Below are positions 1-10,200 of a stretch of DNA of 52,922 nt, in pieces (positions within the stretch are counted from its first letter, which is position 1; each line of letters begins with the position of its first letter). Below the pieces are notes generated by a model. It searched no databases and had not been told where the DNA came from. It saw nothing but the letters and a program-made list of their open reading frames with translations. The position numbers and the translations under genes are program-made. Origin of the DNA: Acidobacteriota bacterium (GTDB taxonomy: Bacteria > Acidobacteriota > Vicinamibacteria > Vicinamibacterales > 2-12-FULL-66-21); the NCBI GenBank assembly GCA_003222675.1, contig QHWT01000099.1, positions 1 to 52,922 on the forward strand, read 5' to 3'.

Positions 1-443
1 AGGTCCCGAGGCGGGAAGTGTCGTCAATCCGTTTTCAGGAACGACGATGCTGTCCGGCACCGCGACCGGCGCATGACCCGTGCTGATAATCACGTCGTCG
101 AGATCCGGCGTGATGCTGGGATCGGTCGTCGAGAGCACCGCGCGGTACTGGATATATCGCGAGCTCGAGGACAGCGCACCAGGCGCCGCGATGATCTGCC
201 AGGCAGACCACGTTCCATCCTCCGCATCCGGCGTGCCGCCGGTGCGCACGCTTATCTCTCGGCTCGTGCCGGGCGGCGTATTGGCCGTCCACTGGACGGT
301 GTTCCAACTGACGACCGCGTTCGCATCGAACACGCGCGACATGAAAGTACCTGACGCCGCGTAGGGTGTCAGGCGCATCCAGTCGATCACGACGTTGCCG
401 CCGAAAACGCTGAAGTCGCTCGCGGCAATCGGACGCATCGGCC
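1..443 (-). pseudogene. Continuation of giant DMFase-like protein copy 1 beyond its frameshift, cut by the window edge
   Basis: Read on the minus strand in a frame shifted from the 387-3788 ORF, this stretch encodes the rest of a LamG-like module (IDWMRLTPYAASGTF), a linker ending SSRYIQYRAVLSTTDPS, and the start of a cadherin-like repeat (APVAVPDSIVVPENG). It parallels 10750-11190 of copy 2 closely. It is therefore the downstream part of the same gene, separated from the upstream ORF by an 82-bp deletion near 443/444. The gene continues past base 1, so total length is unknown. If the deletion is real, this part has no start and is dead sequence; if it is an assembly error, the protein is continuous. 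Confidence 0.75.
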
Positions 444-3400
444 CTTGTGCGGGAAGCCGAGGAAGCCTGTACCCAGGAACGTATCGATGCTGCCGGCGCC
501 CGTGTTACTGCGCGCCGTCAGCACGCCGCCGGCCAGCGTGCTGAAGATCGCCCACGGCTGCGATGCGGTCGAGAAGTCCTGCGCGAAGCCGGAATGCTGG
601 AATGCATCGCCGGTAAACGTCGCGATGAACTCCAGCCGATGGCGGGGCGTCAGCGACCACTGCTCCTGGCACGTGCCATTGACGGCCGAGCAGGTGCCGA
701 GCCGCGATCCGTCGACGAGCACGAGACCGTTGCCGAGGAACGCCGCGCCACCGGAGGCATACGGCACGGAGAGCCAGGCCGGCGACAGCGCCGAGCCCGA
801 GAATTCACTCGCGGCGGCCGGCGCAAGAATGATTTCGCCGTCCGACGTCTCTGATACGTAGGTGCTGCTCCCGAAGCCGGCGTTGAAGTCCGGCGACGTC
901 GTGTCGCGGAGCGTCGGGCCCGGCACCGTGACGCTCGGCGCCGCCACATTCGCGGAGTTGCCTGACCGATCGACCGAAATGACGCGATAGTAGTACGTCG
1001 TGTTCGGCGTCAGCCCCGACAGCGCGACACTGTGCTGCATGACGAACGTGCCCACGTTGACCGTCTGCGTTCCCGGCGGCAGCGTCGTCGTATCGGCAAG
1101 AATCTCGGGATCCATCGAGTACTCGATCTTCGAGGTCGCCTCCTCGTCGGTGGTCCAGGAAATCGTGACCCTGGAGCTATCCACGATGGTCGACTTGATG
1201 CGCGAAATCACAGGTGGCGTGGAATCCGCAATCGTCGACGCGAACACCACGTCCACCCAGTAGTTCGTCCCGTTGAACGTGCCCGTCGGGAACTGGGACT
1301 CGCCGTAGGCGAACATACCGTTGCCTCCGCCGACGGGACTGGTCGGCGCGTGCAGCGGCGGCGAATCGATCGGTGCCGTCGCGAAGTACGCGACATCGGC
1401 CGCGTAGGATCCGACGTTCGTGTGATACGAGATCACGTAGGTCGTATTGGCTGTGATCGGCACCGGCGACGAGAAGACCGCCTGCTGCCAGCCGGAGGGC
1501 GTCTCGCTCGTAAACGTCACGGCCGCCAGCCGCGTGCCGGTGAGCGACCAGAGGTTCCCGATGTGCGTGCCGGTGTTCGCTGTGCTCTTGTAGAACCGCA
1601 CGCCGGTGATGAACCCCTCGATGTCGCTGTAGAATTTCGTCCCGAGCTCGACGGCGTTGCTGTCGGCCGCCGACGGGATCGTCGGAACGGTCGTGGATCT
1701 CCAGAGACTCGTACACGGGCAGGTTCCCGGGGCTACCGCGACAGTGATTCCTGCTCCGGCGCTTTCGAGGTTGCCGCTGTCGTCGAACGCGCGCGAGCGA
1801 ATGGTCGCCGGGCCGGGTGAGCCGGGCGCCCATTCGTAGTTCCACACGCCTGACGGCAGGACGTTGGCCGTGTGCCACGTTGCGCCGTTATCGACTGACA
1901 CTTCAACGCCGGCAACCTTCCCGCCCCCGTTCTCGACCGCCGTGCCGCTGATCGCCACGCGGGAGCCGCTGTCGACCGATGAACCAGCCGCCGGTGACAC
2001 GATCGTCGAGGTCGGCGCGAAGATATCGTCGGATATCGAGCCGGGCACGAGGGGGCGCCCGGGGTCGGCGCCGACCTGCAGCGTGCGCGGCTGCGCGCTC
2101 ATGTCTGCCAGCAGATTCACCGTCGCCTGCTGCATCGCCTGATCCGTGGGCACCTGAGATCGATCGTGAACGGCATCGAGACCCCACGACCATTGCACGG
2201 TGCCGGCGCCGAAGACGAGCGCGCCACTGTTGTGCCGATAAAGGGTCAGGCTGTGAGTTGCCGTGCCCTGAGCGACGTTGATGCCGAAGTCGACGACCCG
2301 CTCGGGGACCACCAGCGTCGTCGTTGACATGCGCACCAGACCCGGCGGAAGGGTGCCGTTGTCGATAACCTCATCCCACTCATAACCGAGGCTCTCCACC
2401 GATGTGCGGTAACCTGTCGTATCAGTGGGCGCCAGGCTTGCGACGGCCGTGTTGCGCCAGAAACGCAGGCTCGCCATCGAGGCCGGCACGTGGATCCGAT
2501 CGCTGCAGCAGTTGACCATCCAGAGCTGCCCGGTGAGTCCGTTCTCAGGGTTGCCACCGCCAGCCTGCGGGAACCGCGGGTCACGCCACGTGCCGGTCCA
2601 CGGCTGCGCCGCGTCCGGATCGACGCGGTTTCCCTGACCGAACGTTTCCTTGTAGCTGACCAGGGTGCGATAGCTCGTGTTCGATCCATCGATTGACGGC
2701 TCGTAGCGTGTTTTCCAGGACATCTCGTTGCCGCTGAAGAACGCGAGGTTCACGCCCGTGTTGCGCGCGCTCTCCGCGTGCGCACGCTGCTCGGCCGACC
2801 AGTATTCGTCGTGCCCGACGGAAAGGAACGCCTTCGGACGCTTGGAACTCGCGAGTCCAATCGACGGATCGGCACCGAAGCGGTCCGTGTCCACGCCGGT
2901 CCAGTACTTCACGTCGTAACCGTTGGCTTCGAGCCAGCGGACCATCGGGTACTCGGCGTTGAAGAGGAAGCTCTGTGGATTGAGCACGCGCGTGTCGAAC
3001 GGGCGGTTGTAGCTCGCCTTGGCCGAGCGGGACGGGCAATTGTACCGGCCAGCGCTGTTGTCGAACGGCCCGCCGCAATAGAGGCTGTTGCCGCCGTACT
3101 GGTTGTACGCCTGCCACGTCGTGTCGGAGGTCTGGAACAGAATCTCGGAGGTGCGCGAGTCGTCGCGCACGATGAAGTAAATGTGACTCGAAAGATTTAG
3201 GTTGTCCGACCGCGAGAGCTTCGCGATGAAGATGCCCGAGATCGCGGCGGTGGTGTTCCAGGACCCGGTCACTGCCCAATTGCCGCAGTCGACGAGGCCG
3301 GAGACCGCCTCCGTGAGACACGCCGGCTGATGCTGCGCCGCGGTGACCTGCGCAGCCGTCGGCGTGACCGTCGCGATCTTGCGCGCGCCGAAAGCCTGGT

Positions 3401-3788
3401 AATACCCGAGACGATAAATATCGATGACGAAGCCGGGCGCGCTCGTTTTGATCTTGAACGAAACGACGCTGCCGGTGTTGACGCTGATGTCTGTAGCGAA
3501 TCCCTGCAGTGTCGGCTCACCACTTCCCTGGATGTCCCACTCGTTCTGAGGACTGCCCGCCAGGCTGTTCTCCGCCACGATCGGATTGTTGGTTGCCTGC
3601 GCGTGCAGCGTCGGGCGGATTGCGCCGCCGGCGGCGAGAAGGACCGCGGCGCCAAGCGCACCGAACAGTCGAATTGCGAGGAGCGGCGCAGGGCGCAGGG
3701 GTCCCCGCGAGCGGCGAGCCTGGCGGGGAGTAAGCGGGCCCCGCCAATTGAAAAGAGATCGGCGGGTCAAGCGGCTGATCGTCTTCAT
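387..3788 (-). CDS. Giant secreted multidomain protein copy 1, N,N-dimethylformamidase-like head (frameshifted at 3' end)
   Basis: Predicted secreted protein of unknown substrate. The N-terminus has a basic start and a hydrophobic core (LFGALGAAVLLAAGG) ending near LHAQA, a signal peptide. Residues about 75-560 resemble the large subunit of N,N-dimethylformamidase: FVIDIYRLGYYQ, WQAYNQYGGNSLYCGG, HDEYWSAEQ and GNEMSWKTRYE are family-like. In that enzyme two Tyr and one Glu bind iron, so HDEYWS and GNE are candidate metal-site segments; this is inference from family memory. Next come an Ig-like segment (VSVDNGATWHTA), a DUF4082 domain (about 680-820), an FN3 domain (about 840-930) and a LamG-like module. 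The last 17 or so residues, after FPHK, are out of frame. The start has a GAGGAA Shine-Dalgarno about 5 bases upstream. Closely similar to 11501-14467. Confidence 0.85.
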   Translation of the reverse strand: MKTISRLTRRSLFNWRGPLTPRQARRSRGPLRPAPLLAIRLFGALGAAVLLAAGGAIRPTLHAQATNNPIVAENSLAGSPQNEWDIQGSGEPTLQGFATDISVNTGSVVSFKIKTSAPGFVIDIYRLGYYQAFGARKIATVTPTAAQVTAAQHQPACLTEAVSGLVDCGNWAVTGSWNTTAAISGIFIAKLSRSDNLNLSSHIYFIVRDDSRTSEILFQTSDTTWQAYNQYGGNSLYCGGPFDNSAGRYNCPSRSAKASYNRPFDTRVLNPQSFLFNAEYPMVRWLEANGYDVKYWTGVDTDRFGADPSIGLASSKRPKAFLSVGHDEYWSAEQRAHAESARNTGVNLAFFSGNEMSWKTRYEPSIDGSNTSYRTLVSYKETFGQGNRVDPDAAQPWTGTWRDPRFPQAGGGNPENGLTGQLWMVNCCSDRIHVPASMASLRFWRNTAVASLAPTDTTGYRTSVESLGYEWDEVIDNGTLPPGLVRMSTTTLVVPERVVDFGINVAQGTATHSLTLYRHNSGALVFGAGTVQWSWGLDAVHDRSQVPTDQAMQQATVNLLADMSAQPRTLQVGADPGRPLVPGSISDDIFAPTSTIVSPAAGSSVDSGSRVAISGTAVENGGGKVAGVEVSVDNGATWHTANVLPSGVWNYEWAPGSPGPATIRSRAFDDSGNLESAGAGITVAVAPGTCPCTSLWRSTTVPTIPSAADSNAVELGTKFYSDIEGFITGVRFYKSTANTGTHIGNLWSLTGTRLAAVTFTSETPSGWQQAVFSSPVPITANTTYVISYHTNVGSYAADVAYFATAPIDSPPLHAPTSPVGGGNGMFAYGESQFPTGTFNGTNYWVDVVFASTIADSTPPVISRIKSTIVDSSRVTISWTTDEEATSKIEYSMDPEILADTTTLPPGTQTVNVGTFVMQHSVALSGLTPNTTYYYRVISVDRSGNSANVAAPSVTVPGPTLRDTTSPDFNAGFGSSTYVSETSDGEIILAPAAASEFSGSALSPAWLSVPYASGGAAFLGNGLVLVDGSRLGTCSAVNGTCQEQWSLTPRHRLEFIATFTGDAFQHSGFAQDFSTASQPWAIFSTLAGGVLTARSNTGAGSIDTFLGTGFLGFPHKGRCVRLPRATSAFSAATS

Positions 3789-3827
3789 CGTTCCTCACAG
3801 AGCAAGGACTTACAGACGAACGCGTAC

Positions 3828-3939
3828 GTACACACCTGTCGCATGTTCGGTGCGTGCGATCGTCTTCAGTTGTGCGACTTGGGGTTCTGAGGGCTACCTA
3901 GGGGTCGGTCCGGATTCGCGAAAAGCAACGAACGGTCCA
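3828..3939 (-). promoter_or_regulatory. Conserved upstream block of copy 1
   Basis: The bases upstream of the copy 1 start resemble those upstream of copy 2. Shared pieces include gtacacac (3828-3835), a TGCG..TCGT..TTCAG stretch, and AGCAACGAACGGTCCA at 3924-3939, which differs from the copy 2 block at 14577-14592 by one base. The duplication therefore included the 5' regulatory or leader region. I do not recognise a known riboswitch. In the rest of the 3789-4280 gap I see only the heptad array and the hairpin listed separately. Confidence 0.4.
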
Positions 3940-4141
3940 CTCGGCACGATGTCGGCGCGGATCGTCACGCGCGAGGCGATAACAATCTACGTAGTTTGGA
4001 GATAAGGGCGGAAATTGTAAGGCACGGAAGCAGTCGCACCGCACACGCGCACATGGCAGTTTCGCGGGATCTTGGAAAATGCACGCGAGCGCCGACACTA
4101 AAGTCGCCGCTCAGGCGGACTAGAAGGGTGACACGTCCGTC

Positions 4142-4169
4142 AATGGCAAATGTCGAATGCTAAATGCCG
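4142..4169. repeat. Heptad tandem repeat, consensus AATGNCN, four units
   Basis: Four 7-bp units in register, all starting AATG (AATGGCA, AATGTCG, AATGCTA, AATGCCG). Two inverted units occur at about 4200-4215 (CTGACAT then TAGCATT). The array lies about 110 bases downstream of the stop of the copy 2 gene. It is one of a dozen loci in the window with the same 7-bp period and different sequence. Confidence 0.7.
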
Positions 4170-4242
4170 CAATCGAGTGAAATTCTGGTATTCGGGCACC
4201 TGACATTAGCATTCAGGCGGCGCTTTTCAGCAGCCGGCGCAA

Positions 4243-4272
4243 GGGATCGAAGCGCTCGACTGCTTCGATCCC
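4243..4272 (-). terminator. Terminator-like hairpin after copy 2
   Basis: A perfect 11-bp stem (GGGATCGAAGC / GCTTCGATCCC) with an 8-base loop starts 9 bases beyond the stop codon at 4281-4283. There is no clear T tract on the minus strand, so it may be a transcript-end stabilising hairpin rather than a classical intrinsic terminator. Confidence 0.6.
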
Positions 4273-4280
4273 TCCGGGCG

Positions 4281-7200
4281 CTATTGCATCTTGTAGACGA
4301 TGGTGAAGTCGTTGACGACGGGCGCCTTGATGGAGTTCGTCGTCGAGAACTGCATCCGCAGCTCCATGTACTGCCCTGTTCCGGTCAGCGTTCCGCCGGT
4401 TCCCGCCAGCGTCGTGAATGCCGACCACGAGGCATCTGGCGCAGGTGTGTTCCCCGTGCGATAGCTGACGGCGAGGGCCGTACCCACAGGAACGGTCGCC
4501 GATGTCGTGAGCTTCGTCCAGGCAGCAACGCCGCCGGCGTCGAACACCTTCGAGAACGTCCCGGATGCGGCATATGGCGAGAGCCTGATCCAGTCCACCG
4601 TCACGCCGCCGTCATTCGCCGCCGAGTCCAGGATCATCGGCGCCATCGCCAGCGAGCCCCAGGCCACGCCGGTGTGCGTGCCGACCGCCGTACCGTCGAT
4701 CTTGTAAGCGGCGTTGGCAGCGTTCCAGTCGATGTGGAACGTGTGCGGCGCGCCCAGCCAGCTTCCCGCGACCGCGGTTTCCTTGGTCACGATCGCCCCG
4801 GTGCTGGTCGGCGCAATCGTGCGGATGTAGAGCAATCCGTCCGCCTTGACGACGAATACTGCGAGCGGCGACGTGAGCGCGCCTGTACCGAGGCCGATCG
4901 CCTGGTTCGGCGCCGTCAACGTCGCTGTGATGTCGAGCGCGCGGGGCGTACCGGAGCCGGCCGGTCCAAGCAGCGTCGCGCCGTTCACAAGCACGTTTCC
5001 GTTACCAACGAGCGCTCCACCGCCGGCCGCGGTGACGCTGCTCGCCCAGCCTGCCGGAATGCTCGAATCCGAGAACTCAGCATCCAGTGCCGGCGCCAGC
5101 GTCATTTCACCGTCGCTCGTCTGCACTATCGCAAGGCCGCCATCGATGGCACCTGACATCTGCGCCGCCGTCGCGATCGATACCGACGTCGTGTCGTCAT
5201 TCGTAATCGACACCGTGGCGCGCGATTGTCCGAGTATCCCCGTCACCGGCGCGCTCAGGTCGATGAAGAACTGTTCCGTCGGCTCGCCAATCGCATCACC
5301 GATGATGGTGATCGGGATGGATTTCGACACCGAACCGGGCGCGAACGTCAACGTGCCGGAGGCGGCGGCGTAATCGCTGCCGGCAATCGCCGTCCCGTCG
5401 ACGGTCGTGTAGTTGACGGTCACCGGCGCCGGATCGGACTGTGACAGCTTCACGACGACGTTCACTGTCTTCGTCGCGAGGTTCCCCTCGGCAACCGCCA
5501 GGTCCTGCGCCGAGATGATCGGCGGATCATCATCGAGAATCTTGATCGCGCCGTCGGTGATGTCTCCGAGCGTCGCATTGGTCGGGCTCGACAGCCTGAA
5601 GATGAACTGCTCGTTCGGCTCCGCCAATGTATCGCCGAGGATCTGCAGCGGTATCGTCGCCTGCAGGCCGCCCGGATTGATCGTCACGGTCCCGGACGCG
5701 GCGACATAGTCCGCCCCCGCCGTCGCCGTATCGTCGAGGGTCGCGTAGTTCACCGACACCGGGTGCGTGCTCTCGTTCGACAGCGTGATCGTCGCCGATG
5801 CGGGTGTCGCGCCGGAGTTGCCTTCCGTGACGTTCACGAGCGCCTTCGTAGTCACGACGGGCGGCACGAGCACGTAGACCCAAACGTCCGCGCTCGTGAC
5901 GATGCCCCGGTCGTCCTGGAGGTTGTAAACGAATGTGGTGTAGCCGGACCAGCCCGGATCTGGTGTGTAGACCAGGCTCATGCCGTCGGCCCCCATGCTC
6001 ACCTTTCCGTAGTTCGGCTGCGTGAAATAGTTCAGCTCGAGCCACTTCGATTCGGTGCCCATGCGATCGTTCGCGATCACGGGAATCGACACGGATGGTT
6101 CGCCAAGCATCATCTTTCCGGTGTCGTTGAAGGCCTTGCTCAACTTCCTGTTGAACATCGGGATCGTGTCGCTCCGGAAGCGGATCGTCCCCAGGTGCGT
6201 GATCGTGTGGTTCACAGCCGTGGCGGTCCAGTCGCTGCCGAAGTCGCTCAACGTGAACTGCATCGCACCAGTCCCGTCCGCCACTTGCGTAGAGAGCTCG
6301 GGCTCTTGGACAGCGAAGCCCGCAGGAGGCGTCAGGTTGGTCGTGATACCCCAATCGCCTTGGGCCACGAGCACGACGGGGTACTGCTCCTTGTCGTCCA
6401 GCCAGTCGACGAAATCAGGCTCGACGATGCCCAGGTAGCTGCCGAACTCCTCGAGATCCTTTCCGGGCATCAGCTTGCCGTTGAACGTGGCGATCTGGTG
6501 GAGCTTCACGTCCTTGACGGCGGATGCAGTGATCGTCGGGATCGTCTTTTCCGAATACAGCGGATCGGGCGTCAGCGTCGTCTTGATGTAGTCGAACTTC
6601 GTGGTTCTCGCGATGACGACATAATCCGAGTTCGGATCCGAGGTCGTCGGCGGCACGATGATGTTCACGTTGCCGCTCGCGTCGGTGATGCCGGTTGCGA
6701 TGTAGGACCCGTAGGAGACCGGCTGGCAACCGGAGTCGCTCCCGCCCACGCCATCCAGACCGTCGAACACCGTGCCCCATATCTTCGGCTTACCGCTCAC
6801 GATGATGCCGCTGGTGCACTGATCGCGTTTCGTATACACGCGCACGTCGGCGCCCGGTACTGCCGCGTCCTGAACCTTCGGCTTGCTCGAGCCGTCCAGA
6901 ATCGCATGCACGGTGAAGTTCACCTTCATCGTCGAGGACGGGCTGATCACCTGCGACAGCGCCGTCGAGGTGCTGGCGACGAAGTTCCCCGCGGGAGTGT
7001 AGACAGCGGTGAGCGAGTGCGTTCCGACTGCGAGCGTCGACGTGTTGAAGGTTGCGACGCCGCCGGCGAGCGCGATCGTACCGAGCGTCGCCGCGCCGTC
7101 CTTGAACGTGACGGTGCCGCCGGGCACGCCGACATTCGGCGCGGTGCCGGCGACCGATGCCGTCAACGCGATCGGCACACCCGCCAGCGACGGGTTGTTA

Positions 7201-10200
7201 CTCGACGTGAGGCTCGTGGCCGTCGGGCTCTTGTTCACCGTGATTTGGAACGTCTGCGGCGCACTCGCATCGATGCCACCGTTCGCGACGCCGCCGTTGT
7301 CCTTCAGCGTGACCGTCACGAGCGCCGTGCCCGTCACGTTCGTCGCGGGCGTATACGTCAGCGTTCCGTTCGCGCTCAAGGACGGCTGCGCCGCGAACAG
7401 AGCGGTGTTGTTGTTCGTGACGATGAACGTCACGGTCTGTCCGGCCTCGTTCGCCGGGCCGGCGCCGATGCTGGTCGCCCAGGGGTTGACGGTCTGGGCG
7501 CCTGGATTGCCGTAGAGCGTCTGGTCGGCGCCCTTCGCGAAGGCTGGCGCGTCGTTGACGTCGTTAATCGCAATCGTAAACGTCTGGGCCGCCGCGCTGT
7601 CAACGCCGCCGTTGACTGTTCCGCCGTTATCCGTCAGCACGAGCGTGATGGTTGCTGTGCCGCTCGCGTTCGCCAGCGGCGTGAACGTCAGCGTGCCGTT
7701 GCTGCTCACGGCCGGCGCTGCCGAGAAGAGTGACGGATTGGAGTTGCCGGTGATCTGGAACGACAACGCCTGGCCGCTCTCGTCCGCCGGGCCCGCCGAT
7801 AGCGCTGTCGCCCACCCGGCGATGGTCTGCGCGGCTGCGTCCTCGTTGACGATCGGGTTCGCACCCTTCACGAAGCTCGGGCCGTCGTTCACCGGCTTAA
7901 CCGTGATCGCGAACGAGCGCGCGACGCTCGTGTCGACGCCGCCGTTCGCGGTGCCACCATCGTCGCGTACGGCGGCGGCAATCGTCGCCACGCCGTTCGC
8001 GTTCGGCGCCGGCGTGTAGGAGAGCGTGCCGTTGTTCTCGATCGCAGGCGCCGCCGCGAACAACGCCGCATTCGAGTTGCTGAGCACGACGTACGCGAGC
8101 ACGCGCTGATCCGATTCGTTGGCGGGGCCTGCGGAGAAGTTCGTCGCCCAGCCCGCGATCGTTTGCGCCCCAGCGTCTTCGAGCACGACCTGGTCGGCGC
8201 CGGCCGTGAATGTCGGCGCATCGTTAACGGCCCCGACGCTGATGGTGAACGTCTGTGCGGCGCTCGTGTCGACACCGCCGTTCAGCGCGCCGCCGTTATC
8301 GTGCAGGCGCACGGACACCGTCGCCGTGCCGTTCACGTTGTTGGCCGGGGTGTAGGTCAGCGTGCCGTCAGCGGCAATCGCCGGCGGCGCGACAAACAGG
8401 GCTGCGTTGTCGTTGCTGACGAGAAAGTTCAGGGTCTGGCCCGCTTCGTCCGTTGGACCGGCACTCATCGCGGTCGCCCAGTGCGCAACGGTCTGCGCGC
8501 CGCCGTCCTCGTTAGCGCTCTGATCCGCCCCCCTGGCGAACGACGGCGCGTCGTTCACGGCGTTCACGGTAATCGTGAACAGCTGCGCGGCGCTCATGTC
8601 GGCGCCCGCGTTGGCAACGCCGCCGTTGTCGTGAATCGACACGCTCACGGTCGCGGCGCCGTTCGCGTCGGCTGCCGGGGTATACGTCAGCGTGCCGTCG
8701 GAGGCGATTGACGGCTGCACGATGAACAGCGCGTTGCTGTCGTTGCTGACGATGAAGTCGAGAAGCTGAGCGGATTCGTTGGTTGGTCCGGCGCTCAGAT
8801 TCGCCGCCCACCGAGCGACGGTCTGCACGCCGGCATCCTCGTTGACGGTCTGGTTTGCGCCTTTGGTGAAGCTCGGTACGTCGTTCACCTCGACGATCGT
8901 GATCGCCACCGTCGCGGTCGCCATACCACCGCGTCCGTCGCTGATCGTGTAGGTGAAGCTGTCGGTGCCGTAATAGTTCGACGCCGGCGCGTAGTTCACC
9001 GCCATGCCGCCGCCGAAGATCGATGCGACGCCGTGCGCCGGGCTTCCGACGCTCACGATCGTCAGCGTCTGGCCAGGGTCGGGATCGGTGTCGTTCGAGA
9101 GCACGGTGATTGACGTCGTGCCGCTGTCTTCAGCGATCGTGACCGCATCGTCGTTCGCGCGCGGCTTGCAGTCGATCAGAATCGAGACCGTCGCCTCGCT
9201 GCTGTCGGCCGCGCCGTCGTTCGCGCGGTAGCGGAACGAGGCGGAGCCGCACGCGGTCTCGCCCGGCGTGAAGGTGAATGCGCCGCTCGGCGCAAGGTCG
9301 ACGGAGCCGCCTACGACGGAGCCGGGCGTGAGCACCGCGGTCAGGCCGTTGCGCGCGTAATCGTTGCCGAGCACGCCGGAGGCGGGAATGACGAGCGGCA
9401 CCTGGAAGTCGACCTGATAGACGCCGTCGTTCTGCGCGACGGGCGCGTCGCCGATCGCGCCGCTCGAGAGGCCCATGTTCCAGCGGCTCGCATGGGAGCT
9501 GAGCACCGTGAGGCGAACGTCGTTGTTGAGCGCCGCGCCGCCTTCGCGCGCCGTGACGCACGGATCGAGGTTGGCCGCTGGAATCGACCTCTGACCGAGA
9601 CAGTTCGGAATCAGCACGCCGTTGCGGAAGATCTGGATCGTGTTTTCATTTTCACCCGGCAACAGCAGCGAGCCGTCGATCGTGAACGCGAGCCGGATCG
9701 GATTGGCCGCCGTCGCGGTCAACTCGGTTCCATCCGGGTTCAGGACCGTGATGTTCACCTGCTGGTTGAGGAACGTGTAGCCGGACGGCGGCTGCGATCC
9801 GGAGATCACGCCCTGCGCGATCCTGACCACCGCAGCGGACGGCGACGTCACCGAGCTGACGAGCGGCGCTCCGGGCGTCACGTCCGATCCGGTGCTCACC
9901 GTGCCACCGCTGTTCACGGCCTGCGCGACGGCCTTGATCGCGACCGTGATCGTCACGGTCGCCGGATTGCCGACCGCACCAAAATGGTCGACGGCCGCGT
10001 AAGTGAACTGATCGATGCCGAGGAAGTCCGCGTTCGGCAGGTAATGGAACGACCCGTCGGGGTTGAATGTGAGCGTGCCCTTGGCGGGCCCGGCGACGAG
10101 CTGTGCGTGCAGCGGCGCCGTGTCTTCGACTTCGACATCGTGATCGTTGGCGAGCACGCCAGGCGCGCTGACGTCCAGCGCGGCGTTCAATACCGCCGTG

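Noticed and set aside
5763-7733. Long plus-strand ORF opposite the giant gene
   Set aside because: Arg/Asp-rich, no domain logic, and it is the antisense of well-defined Ig/Calx-beta modules. A GC-rich shadow; the same holds for 9492-10871 and 18712-20163.
7227-8886. Assembly duplication of the five 330-bp repeats
   Set aside because: Units differ at many positions (only the fifth lacks NED), so they are true diverged tandem domains, although the exact copy number could still be collapsed.
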